Positions 1 through 5,275 of a stretch of DNA of 5,275 nucleotides are shown piece after piece (the first letter of the stretch is position 1; each line of letters opens with the position of its first letter). The stretch spans positions 913 through 6,187 of the forward strand of contig DJUV01000292.1 of the NCBI GenBank assembly GCA_002440625.1, read 5' to 3'. The notes under the pieces are model-generated. The model saw only the letters and a list, made by a program, of their open reading frames with translations, did no database searches and was not told where the DNA came from. The translations under genes were made by a program, and so were the position numbers. This stretch comes from Rhodobacteraceae bacterium UBA6273. GTDB lineage: Bacteria; Pseudomonadota; Alphaproteobacteria; Rhodobacterales; Rhodobacteraceae.

Positions 1-1013
1 TACCCGTCGCAGATCCCCTGAAGCGCGACCCAGTCGGTATCGGTCATCACCGGCTTTGCATCCTTGCGGTGCGGGTCCGCCTCGATCAGGGCCAGCGTCG
101 TTTCCCCTGTCGGATCAAGGGCATAGGCAAAGGGCGTGCTGGAAATGCCGACCTCGGCGAAGCGCCCGAGCAGCAGTTCGGCCGGTGGCGGCGGTGCCCT
201 TTGGGCCACCAATGCCTCGCCATAGCCTTTCAGCGCATCGGCAGGCTGTGCCCCGGTTGTGAGCAGACTGATCGTCGCGCGGAAACCTGCATAGTGGAGC
301 AGATCGTGCAGCGGCGGGCGCAGGCCCGAATCGACGTCGGCCGCCAGAATCGTCGCTGCGGCAACCTCCGGGCGATCCTGCGCCTCGACGACGGCTTTCG
401 GCAGGACAAGGATCTGGCCGGGCAGCATCTCCGCCCGCTTGAGCGGTGGCCCCAGAACATAGGTCTCGCCGCCGGTGCCGGTCATGCGGTCGCGGAGGCG
501 GGTCAGCGCCGCCACCCCCTCAGGCCCCGCGCAAGGCGCGCCGGTCAGGCGGACGAGGTCGGCGAGCGCGGCGCGGCCAAGGTCCTGACGGGTGGCGAAG
601 GGCAGCGCCTCGGCGGTGTGGTCGATCAGTGCGCGCGGCATCCAGAAGATACCCAAACCCAGCACGGCGACAAGACCCGCGCTCAGAAGCAATCCGCGCA
701 ACCGCCCCGGATGCGGTCGCCGCGCCGCGATCAGCACATGGACCTTCTCGATGGCGGCGATCATCGACTCGTCGTCGATCTCAAGCTCTTCGTCGCCGCT
801 GGGTGCAGGCGCATAGCGCGCGGGCATCTGGCCGGGGTTCAGCCTCTGGATCGCGGGCAGCGACCAATGCGTCAGCGGGCGGAGGCTTTTCGCTTCGGAG
901 ATCACAAGCGTCGCGTCCCCGAAGGCGACATAGACCTCACGCTTCTGGGCGCCGGGGGCATCCCGCCACAGGCCGGTGCATTCCAGCCGCTGGTATTCTC
1001 TCAATGCCGTCAT
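1..1013 (-). CDS. Membrane-anchored M48-peptidase-like protein without a zinc site (3' end at window edge)
   Basis: The frame opens with ATG at 1013 (MTALREYQRL) and stays open for 337 codons to the window edge. The last two bases are TA, so the next codon is either a stop or Tyr. In order: a beta-rich N-terminal domain (about 1-95, with REVYVAFGDATLVIS at 25-39), one hydrophobic segment (about 106-127), then a probably extracytoplasmic domain. That domain follows the M48 metallopeptidase layout. LPGQILVLPKAVVE (197-210) sits where the family has its 'LPGG..vv..gll' strand. A DPTGETTLALIEADP segment (300-314) matches the usual 'THP...R' region. The ending DWVALQGIC (327-335) is like the C-terminus of alphaproteobacterial M48 proteins. 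The expected HExxH zinc site is absent: residues 225-229 read ADVDS. No ExxAD third ligand is evident. It is therefore probably a non-catalytic or scaffold relative. The coding frame is secure; the family link is by memory of motifs. No strong Shine-Dalgarno precedes the ATG, and no upstream in-frame start is apparent. Confidence 0.72.
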   Translation of the reverse strand, partial: MTALREYQRLECTGLWRDAPGAQKREVYVAFGDATLVISEAKSLRPLTHWSLPAIQRLNPGQMPARYAPAPSGDEELEIDDESMIAAIEKVHVLIAARRPHPGRLRGLLLSAGLVAVLGLGIFWMPRALIDHTAEALPFATRQDLGRAALADLVRLTGAPCAGPEGVAALTRLRDRMTGTGGETYVLGPPLKRAEMLPGQILVLPKAVVEAQDRPEVAAATILAADVDSGLRPPLHDLLHYAGFRATISLLTTGAQPADALKGYGEALVAQRAPPPPAELLLGRFAEVGISSTPFAYALDPTGETTLALIEADPHRKDAKPVMTDTDWVALQGICDG

Positions 1014-1089
1014 TGGCGACGCGACTGCCCATTTGCCTCGGCCCCGAGCCTAGCGGAACCGGCGGCCCATAACAATTGCCGTGGGCGCG

Positions 1090-2715
1090 TCAGATCGACT
1101 TCGCCAGGGTCCGAAGCTCGAACTTCTGGATCTTGCCGGTCGAGGTCTTGGGCAGTTCGCGGAACACCACCTTCTTCGGCGACTTGAAGCCCGCGAGCCT
1201 TGAGCGGACGAAGGCGATCAGCTCCTCCTCGGTGGCCGTCGCCCCCTCTTTCAGTTCGACAAAGGCGCAAGGCACCTCGCCCCATTTGTCGTCGGGCTTG
1301 GCCACGACGGCGCAAAGCGACACCGCCGGATGGTGCATCAGCGCCCCCTCGACCTCGACCGACGAGATGTTCTCGCCGCCCGAGATGATGATGTCCTTCG
1401 CGCGGTCGGTGATCTTGATGTAGCCGTCGGCATGCTGGAAGGCGATGTCGCCCGAGCGGAAGTAGCCGCCCTTGAAGGCCTCCGCCGTCGCCTCGGGGTT
1501 CTTCAGGTAGCCCTTCATCACCGCATTGCCGCGAATGGCGATGTCGCCCGTCGAATGCCCGTCCCAGGGCACCGGATGGCCGTTCTCGTCATGGACGGCG
1601 ATATCCTCCATGAAGGGCATGAGAACGCCGGTCCGGGCCTTGATGATGGCACGTTCGTCCTGCGGCAGCCCATCCCATTCCGCGTTCCAGATACATTCGG
1701 TGACATGGCCATAGGTTTCGGTCAGCCCGTAGACCTGAGTCACGTTGAAGCCGAGGGGTTCGATCGCGGCAAGCGTTGCAGCGGCGGGCGGGGCGCCGGC
1801 GGTGAAGACCTGCACGACATGGCCGAAGGGGCGGCGGTCCGCCTCTTTCGCCTGAATGAGCATGTTCAGCACGATCGGCGCGCCGCCGAAATGGGTGACG
1901 CCGTGGTCGGCGATGGCGTCGTGGATGTTCTTCGCAGTGATGTCGCGGCAGCAGACGACGGTGCCGCCGACCGCCGGCATCGCCCAGGTGTGGCACCAGC
2001 CGTTGCAGTGGAAGAGCGGCACGATGGTCAGGTAGACCGGATGGATGCCCACGGCCCAGGTGAGCGCCGTCCCCATCGCCAGAAGATAGGCGCCGCGGTG
2101 GTGATAGACGACGCCCTTCGGCCGCCCCGTGGTGCCGGAGGTGTAGTTGAGCGCGAGGCTTTCCCATTCGTCCTCGGGCATCAGCCAGGCGGCAGTAGGG
2201 TCGCCTTCCTCAAGCAGCTCCTCATAGGTCACGTAGCGCCCCGAGGGTTCAAACCCCGCCTCGGCATCGACCACCTCGATGATCTCTGGCCCTTCACCCT
2301 CCATCATGGCGACCGCCGTCTCGGCCAGCCCGAGAAGGGCGGTATCGACCAGCGCCACCTTCGCTTCGCCATGACCGAAGATATAACCGACCGTGTCGAC
2401 ATCCAGCCGCGTGTTGATCGCGTTGAGGACGGCCCCCGCAGCAGGCACGCCGAAATGCGCCTCTGCCTGCGCCGGGATGTTCGGCAGAAGCGTCGCCACC
2501 ACATCGCCCGGCCGCACTCCGCGCCGCGCAAGGGCAGAGGCGAGACGGCTGACGCGGGCGTGGTAGTCGCGGTAGCTCTGCCGCGTCTGGCCATAGAGGA
2601 TGGCATCGTGATCGGGAAAGACCGAAGCTGCACGCTGAAGGAAAGATAGCGGCGTAAGGGCCACGAAATTGGCCGCGTTGCGCTCCAGCCCCGTCTCATC
2701 CTTCATCCAGCCCAT
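1090..2715 (-). CDS. AMP-forming acyl-CoA ligase, DmdB/PRK08162-like
   Basis: This 541-residue cytoplasmic enzyme activates a carboxylic acid with ATP to an acyl-AMP, then transfers the acyl group to CoA. All core motifs of the adenylate-forming superfamily are intact: the P-loop YTSGTTGRPKG (191-201), YGLTET (329-334), YFRSGD with ribose-binding D423 (418-423), the hinge TDRAKD followed by SGGEN (436-449), and PKTSTGK with catalytic Lys528 (522-528). The LFHCNGWCHTW segment (234-244) and the total length fit the short/medium-chain group that includes DmdB, the 3-methylmercaptopropionate-CoA ligase of marine Rhodobacterales. The substrate cannot be fixed from sequence alone; short or branched fatty acids are equally possible. 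No dmdC or dmdD gene is adjacent. The frame can be extended 38 codons upstream, but I chose the start at 2715 because MGWMKDETGLE matches the family N-terminus and a strong GGGAGG lies just ahead of it. The extension would cover the divergent promoter region and overlap the next gene. Confidence 0.95.
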   Translation of the reverse strand: MGWMKDETGLERNAANFVALTPLSFLQRAASVFPDHDAILYGQTRQSYRDYHARVSRLASALARRGVRPGDVVATLLPNIPAQAEAHFGVPAAGAVLNAINTRLDVDTVGYIFGHGEAKVALVDTALLGLAETAVAMMEGEGPEIIEVVDAEAGFEPSGRYVTYEELLEEGDPTAAWLMPEDEWESLALNYTSGTTGRPKGVVYHHRGAYLLAMGTALTWAVGIHPVYLTIVPLFHCNGWCHTWAMPAVGGTVVCCRDITAKNIHDAIADHGVTHFGGAPIVLNMLIQAKEADRRPFGHVVQVFTAGAPPAAATLAAIEPLGFNVTQVYGLTETYGHVTECIWNAEWDGLPQDERAIIKARTGVLMPFMEDIAVHDENGHPVPWDGHSTGDIAIRGNAVMKGYLKNPEATAEAFKGGYFRSGDIAFQHADGYIKITDRAKDIIISGGENISSVEVEGALMHHPAVSLCAVVAKPDDKWGEVPCAFVELKEGATATEEELIAFVRSRLAGFKSPKKVVFRELPKTSTGKIQKFELRTLAKSI

Positions 2716-2720
2716 AAGGT

Positions 2721-2726
2721 CCTCCC
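2721..2726 (-). promoter_or_regulatory. Ribosome binding site of the acyl-CoA ligase
   Basis: Read on the minus strand this is GGGAGG, followed by ACCTT and then the ATG at 2715. That gives a near-ideal Shine-Dalgarno at 5-nt spacing. It decides the start codon in favour of the 541-residue form over a 579-residue extension that begins at 2829. Confidence 0.85.
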
Positions 2727-2755
2727 AAACCCAGAAGATGTCGCGAACAGGCGCG

Positions 2756-2784
2756 ATTATTGCCCCGAGCCTTGGTCTTGCATA
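2756..2784 (-). promoter_or_regulatory. Candidate promoter of the acyl-CoA ligase
   Basis: The gap at 2716-2809 must hold signals for both divergent genes. On the minus strand, AATAAT (2761-2756) matches five of six bases of a -10 box and is the most AT-rich stretch of an otherwise GC-rich gap. TATGCA (2784-2779), 17 nt upstream, matches only three of six bases of a -35 box. Transcription would start about 35 nt ahead of the ligase ATG. I found no comparably good pair for the rightward gene, and no clear inverted-repeat operator. This is a weak call from sequence only. Confidence 0.25.
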
Positions 2785-2796
2785 GCTGGAACCGAC

Positions 2797-2801
2797 AAGG
2801 A
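2797..2801 (+). promoter_or_regulatory. Ribosome binding site of the EamA transporter
   Basis: AAGGA lies 8 nt ahead of the ATG at 2810. It supports that start over the ATG at 2802, which is in another frame. Confidence 0.6.
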
Positions 2802-2809
2802 ATGTACGC

Positions 2810-3733
2810 ATGGCGAATGTGGCGACCAACAGGGCAGGGGACCGGACGTTGGTCGCCGCCGTGGCAATCCTGAGCTATGCCACGATCATCGGCTTTACCG
2901 ACAACTACGTGCGCGTCATTGCCGCCGATGCCGGCCTCTGGCAGTTCCATGCCACACGGTCGGTCATGGCGCTGGCCATCCTCGCGGCGCTGGCTCTGCC
3001 TCTCGGCCTCAGGCTGAAACCGCACCGCTGGCGCCCGGTCATCGCCCGCAGCCTGATCCACGGCTGCGCAATGCTGATCTACTTCGGCTGCCTCGCCTTT
3101 CTTCCCGTGGCCGAGGTTGCGGCAGGCCTCTTCACCGCTCCGATCTTTGTCCTTCTCATCTCGCGCTTTGCCTTCGGCCACCCGGTCGGCCCCTTCCGCA
3201 TCGCCGCCGTGGCCATCGGCTTTCTTGGCGTGATCTTCGTCCTTGGCCCGGCGGCGGGGGAAAGGGTCGGCGCGGCGACCGTCCTGCCGGTGGCGGCCGG
3301 GGCGCTCTACGCCCTCGGCAATATCGCCACCAGGGAATGGTGCGCCGGCGAAAGTGCGGAGACGCTCCTTGCCGGGTTCTTCGCAATCCTCGGGCTCTTC
3401 GGCCTGATCGGCATGGCGCTCCTCGCCCTCTGGCCTGTCGCGGTGCCGGCAGGGGCAGAGGGCTTCGTCCTTCGCGGCTGGGCGCCCTTCACCGGCCCCT
3501 TCCTCTTCTGGACCTTCGTGCAGGCGGCAGGCTCGCTTCTCGGCGTCGGGCTGATGATCCACGCCTACCAGATCGCCGATGCCGGCCGTGTGGCGATCTT
3601 CGAATACGTCATCCTGCCGGCGAGCGCGCTCTGGTCCTACCTGATTTGGGGCGAGATCATCTCGCTGCGCGCCGGTCTCGGCATGGCGCTGATCTTCCTC
3701 GCAGGGCTTATCATCGTACTCCGCCGCCGCTAG
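2810..3733 (+). CDS. EamA/DMT-superfamily inner-membrane transporter
   Basis: This 307-residue protein is almost wholly hydrophobic, with about ten membrane helices (roughly 14-36, 46-66, 79-98, 100-118, 128-147, 155-172, 184-208, 228-250, 260-278 and 285-304). That is the usual size and topology of two tandem EamA domains (about 14-146 and 155-304). Typical sites are YFGCLAFLPVAEVAAGLFTAP at the helix 3/4 junction (starting near residue 91; the family's small-residue and proline turn is at 98-111) and FEYVILPASALWSYLIWGE (264-282), the conserved end of the second repeat. Basic RRR closes the chain on the presumed cytoplasmic side. Members export or import metabolites such as amino acids, drugs or sugar derivatives; the substrate here is unknown. 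The gene diverges from the acyl-CoA ligase and is followed after 9 bp by a sulfotransferase, so the two rightward genes are probably one transcript. Confidence 0.93.
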   Translation: MANVATNRAGDRTLVAAVAILSYATIIGFTDNYVRVIAADAGLWQFHATRSVMALAILAALALPLGLRLKPHRWRPVIARSLIHGCAMLIYFGCLAFLPVAEVAAGLFTAPIFVLLISRFAFGHPVGPFRIAAVAIGFLGVIFVLGPAAGERVGAATVLPVAAGALYALGNIATREWCAGESAETLLAGFFAILGLFGLIGMALLALWPVAVPAGAEGFVLRGWAPFTGPFLFWTFVQAAGSLLGVGLMIHAYQIADAGRVAIFEYVILPASALWSYLIWGEIISLRAGLGMALIFLAGLIIVLRRR

Positions 3734-3742
3734 TCTAAGGCG

Positions 3743-4396
3743 ATGATCCTCTCGCGTGGCCGCCGCTACATCTTCATCCATATCCCGAAAACGGGCGGCA
3801 CCGCGCTGACCCTTGCGCTCGAGGCGCGGGCGATGAAGGATGACGTGATCGTCGGCGACACGCCCAAGGCCCGCGCCCGCAAGGGGCGGCTGAAGGGGGT
3901 GGAGACGGCGGGGCGGCTCTGGAAGCACTCGACGCTCAGGGACATTCGCGGTCTTGCCACCGATGAGGAAATCGCAAGCTTCTTCACCTTTACCCTCGTC
4001 CGCAATCCGTGGGACCGGATGGTCAGCTATTATCACTGGCTGAAGGTCCAGACATTCGCCCACCCCGCCGTGGCGCTCGCCAGATCACTGGATTTCAACG
4101 GATTCCTCGCCGCCACCGAGACACGAGCCGCCATCGGCGGCAATCCCTATGCCAGCTACGTTACCGACGCCGCCGGCAAGGAACGTTGCGATGTCTTCCT
4201 CAGGCTTGAGCATTTCGAAGCCGATGCCGCCCCCCTTGAAGCGCATCTCGGCTTCCGCCTCGGCCCCCTGCCGAAAGCCAACCCATCCGACCGCAACCCC
4301 GACTGGCGCGGCTATTACTCAGACGCCGCAGCGGCGCTCGTCGCCGACATCTGCGCCCCCGACATCGCCCGCTTCGGCTACCGCTTCGACCCGTGA
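3743..4396 (+). CDS. PAPS-dependent sulfotransferase, Sulfotransfer_2-like
   Basis: This 217-residue protein has no signal peptide or membrane helix, so it is predicted to be cytoplasmic. The N-terminal strand and loop YIFIHIPKTGGTAL (9-22) is the 5'-phosphosulfate-binding loop, with Lys16 and the TGGT turn. FTLVRNPWDRMVSYYHWL (83-100) is the 3'-phosphate-binding site, with Arg87 and Ser95. His62 in WKHST is a plausible catalytic base. The C-terminal part, with NPDWRGYYSD (185-194) and DIARFGYRF (207-215), matches the usual ending of this small bacterial group. The enzyme should move sulfate from PAPS to a hydroxyl or amine of a glycan, lipid or small molecule; the acceptor is not evident. 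The start follows the upstream transporter's stop (TAG, 3731-3733) by 9 bp. Only a short AAGG, too close to the ATG for a normal site, precedes it, so translational coupling is likely. Length is at the short end for the family but the fold looks complete. Confidence 0.88.
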   Translation: MILSRGRRYIFIHIPKTGGTALTLALEARAMKDDVIVGDTPKARARKGRLKGVETAGRLWKHSTLRDIRGLATDEEIASFFTFTLVRNPWDRMVSYYHWLKVQTFAHPAVALARSLDFNGFLAATETRAAIGGNPYASYVTDAAGKERCDVFLRLEHFEADAAPLEAHLGFRLGPLPKANPSDRNPDWRGYYSDAAAALVADICAPDIARFGYRFDP

Positions 4397-4432
4397 CAGC
4401 CGCGCTCGCTCGGGCTAGCCTCGGCAGAAATC

Positions 4433-4438
4433 AGGAGG
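4433..4438 (+). promoter_or_regulatory. Ribosome binding site of the SDR gene
   Basis: AGGAGG lies 7 nt ahead of the ATG at 4446. It is the strongest ribosome binding site on the plus strand of this window, so the SDR can be translated independently of the sulfotransferase. The 49-bp gap it sits in (4397-4445) shows no convincing promoter or terminator. Confidence 0.85.
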
Positions 4439-4445
4439 GCAAGGC

Positions 4446-5147
4446 ATGGCAGACAAGGTGGTGCTCATCACGGCGGGCGGATCGGGCATGGGTGCAGCGG
4501 TGGCGCGCCGGCTTGCGGGTGATGGCTGGAAGGTCGCGATCCTCTCCTCCTCCGGCAAGGGCGAGGCGCTGGCGGATGAACTCGGCGGCATCGGCGTGAC
4601 CGGATCGAACCAATGCACGGACGATCTCGCCCGGCTCGCGGACGTTGCGACATCGAAATGGGGCCGGATCGACGGGCTTGTCAATTCCGCTGGCCACGGG
4701 CCGCGCGCGCCGATCCTCGAGATTGCTGATGAAGACTGGCACAAGGGCCTCGACGTCTATTTCCTGAACGTCGTCCGCGCGGCAAGGCTGGTGACGCCGG
4801 TGATGGTCGCGGGCGGCGGCGGCGCCATCGTCAATATCTCCAGCGCCTGGACCTTCGAGCCTACGGCGATGTTCCCCACCTCCGCCGTCGCCCGCGCCGG
4901 CCTTGCGAGCTTCACCAAGATATTCTCGGATGACTATGCCGCAAAGAACGTCCGCATGAACAACGTCTTGCCCGGCTGGATCGACAGCCTGCCCGAAACC
5001 GGCGAACGGCGCGACATGGTGCCGATGGGTCGCTATGGCCGGTCCGAGGAAATCGCCGCGACGGTGGCGTTCCTGCTCTCGGAAGGGGCCGGCTACATCA
5101 CTGGCCAGAACCTCCGCGTGGATGGCGGCCTGACCCGCGCGGTCTGA
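4446..5147 (+). CDS. Short-chain dehydrogenase/reductase with an altered active site
   Basis: This 233-residue protein is a single classical-size SDR Rossmann domain, predicted cytoplasmic. The nucleotide-binding motif is TAGGSGMG (9-16). NSAG (80-83) is the conserved strand-4 motif, Asn108 stands at the helix-4 Asn position, and ISS (131-133) carries the catalytic Ser. PGWID (176-180) and GQNLRVDGG (220-228) are the usual C-terminal motifs. The second strand ends in SSS (34-36) with no acidic residue, which fits NADP(H) better than NAD(H), by inference. The catalytic YxxxK is not there. Aligning RAGLASFTK (150-158) on the family's 'KaaL...T' puts Ser146 in place of Tyr and Arg150 in place of Lys. 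Phe143 stands at the position a FabI-type Yx6K Tyr would occupy. The rest of the fold is intact and not frameshifted. The substrate is unknown. I think close relatives with the same FPTSAV-R-GL pattern occur in Rhodobacterales, but this is from memory. Confidence 0.93.
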   Translation: MADKVVLITAGGSGMGAAVARRLAGDGWKVAILSSSGKGEALADELGGIGVTGSNQCTDDLARLADVATSKWGRIDGLVNSAGHGPRAPILEIADEDWHKGLDVYFLNVVRAARLVTPVMVAGGGGAIVNISSAWTFEPTAMFPTSAVARAGLASFTKIFSDDYAAKNVRMNNVLPGWIDSLPETGERRDMVPMGRYGRSEEIAATVAFLLSEGAGYITGQNLRVDGGLTRAV

Positions 5148-5160
5148 ACCGAACGCATCT

Positions 5161-5219
5161 GCTTCTTCGTTGTGAAAATACCCCACGGGGGTGCGGGGGT
5201 GTGAAACCCCCGCTTCTTC
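5161..5219. repeat. Hairpin block flanked by 8-bp direct repeats
   Basis: GCTTCTTC occurs at 5161-5168 and again at 5212-5219, bracketing a G/C-run block. Inside are two perfect tandem copies of CGGGGGTG (5186-5193 and 5194-5201) and two related segments, TGTGAAAATACCCC (5171-5184) and TGTGAAACCCCC (5200-5211). ACCCC (5180-5184) can also pair with GGGGT (5188-5192) across a 3-nt loop, giving a small hairpin ahead of the main one. The make-up resembles dispersed intergenic palindromes that I associate with Rhodobacterales genomes. Only one copy is visible, so calling it a repeat family is inference. Confidence 0.4.
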
Positions 5220-5220
5220 C
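5193..5220 (+). terminator. Rho-independent-type terminator after the SDR gene
   Basis: GCGGGGGT (5193-5200) and ACCCCCGC (5206-5213) form a perfect 8-bp stem, almost all G-C, around the 5-nt loop GTGAA. The pyrimidine-rich tail TTCTTCC follows. It begins 45 bp past the SDR stop and ends 21 bp before the next gene's ATG, where a terminator is expected. The tail is not a pure T run, so termination may be partial. Confidence 0.6.
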
Positions 5221-5228
5221 CCAGAGAC

Positions 5229-5233
5229 AGGGA
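5229..5233 (+). promoter_or_regulatory. Possible ribosome binding site of the edge gene
   Basis: AGGGA lies 8 nt ahead of the ATG at 5242. It is a moderate match that supports a real gene start there. Confidence 0.4.
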
Positions 5234-5241
5234 CCAAAGGC

Positions 5242-5275
5242 ATGACGGCACAGCTCCACTGCTTCGGCGAAAGCG
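5242..5275 (+). CDS. Start of a gene, possibly a glutathione S-transferase (truncated by window)
   Basis: Only 11 codons are visible (MTAQLHCFGES) before the window ends. The short strand followed by a Ser a few residues in resembles the beta-1 strand and active-site Ser of GST-like thioredoxin-fold proteins, whose alphaproteobacterial members often begin 'LH-F-ESGNAYK'. A moderate AGGGA precedes the ATG, and the gene lies directly behind the SDR terminator in the same direction. Eleven residues cannot prove a family, so GST is a guess from pattern memory. The presence of a gene start is better supported than its identity. Confidence 0.4.
   Translation, partial: MTAQLHCFGES

Noticed and set aside
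1037..1048. Inverted repeat CTCG-GCCC-CGAG in the gap between the ligase and the M48-like gene, considered as a terminator.
   Set aside because: The stem is only 4 bp with no T tract on either side, so it is not convincing as a terminator in a GC-rich genome.
69..1187. A 372-codon open frame on the plus strand across the left end.
   Set aside because: It is antisense to the M48-like gene and the ligase 3' end, is rich in Arg/Gln/Gly without any domain motif, and reflects GC-rich codon use in the real minus-strand genes.
1330..2649. A 439-codon open frame on the plus strand opposite the ligase.
   Set aside because: It lies wholly within the ligase, which has every catalytic motif; the antisense product has low-complexity, Arg/Gly/Asp-rich composition and no recognisable fold.
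2716..2829. A longer N-terminus (38 extra residues) for the acyl-CoA ligase.
   Set aside because: The extension overlaps the divergent gene's start, has no family similarity that I recognise, and the strong GGGAGG site points to the ATG at 2715.
2696..4063. A 455-codon open frame on the minus strand opposite the transporter and sulfotransferase.
   Set aside because: It spans two well-supported genes and their gap, is extremely charged and repetitive in composition, and its 3' end overlaps the ligase start. It is a codon-bias shadow.
4413..4420. Palindrome GGCTAGCC in the gap ahead of the SDR gene, considered as an operator.
   Set aside because: An 8-bp self-complementary site is expected by chance, and nothing around it suggests a wider dyad or promoter.
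4431..5243. A 270-codon open frame on the minus strand opposite the SDR.
   Set aside because: It mirrors the SDR, which has clear Rossmann motifs and a strong ribosome binding site, and its start lies beyond the terminator hairpin and overlaps the next gene's ATG.

Overview
This is a GC-rich stretch of bacterial chromosome. Its gene families and protein style point to an alphaproteobacterium, most likely of the Rhodobacterales (Rhodobacter/Paracoccus/Roseobacter relatives). The signs are a DmdB/PRK08162-type acyl-CoA ligase, a small sulfotransferase of a type I associate with this order, and a G/C-run hairpin preceded by GTGAAAATACCCC. The assignment is by recognition, not by a search. Gene density is high. 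I see no tRNA, rRNA, CRISPR array, insertion sequence or phage gene.

Left half, minus strand. Two genes are read leftward from about 2715: an AMP-forming acyl-CoA ligase (1090-2715), then, 76 bp further on, a membrane-anchored protein (1-1013) that looks like an M48-family peptidase without its zinc site. That second gene is complete to within a codon or is cut at the window edge: the last two bases visible are TA of a codon.

Middle, plus strand. A 94-bp divergent intergenic region (2716-2809) separates the ligase from a rightward gene set: a ten-helix EamA/DMT transporter (2810-3733), a PAPS-type sulfotransferase 9 bp behind it (3743-4396), and a short-chain dehydrogenase (SDR, 4446-5147) with its own strong ribosome binding site 49 bp further on.

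Right edge. Behind the SDR is a perfect 8-bp-stem hairpin with a pyrimidine-rich tail (5193-5220). It lies inside a small repeat-like block flanked by two copies of GCTTCTTC. Past it, at 5242, a new plus-strand gene begins with MTAQLHCFGES, which resembles a glutathione S-transferase N-terminus, and runs off the window.

The transporter and sulfotransferase are probably co-transcribed and perhaps translationally coupled. The SDR may be in the same transcript or have its own promoter. Nothing in the sequence shows that all these genes share one pathway, and I do not see an obvious new multi-gene system. The points most worth a second look are two enzyme-like proteins that lack their family's catalytic signature (the M48-like protein and the SDR), the hairpin/repeat block, and the transporter-sulfotransferase pair.
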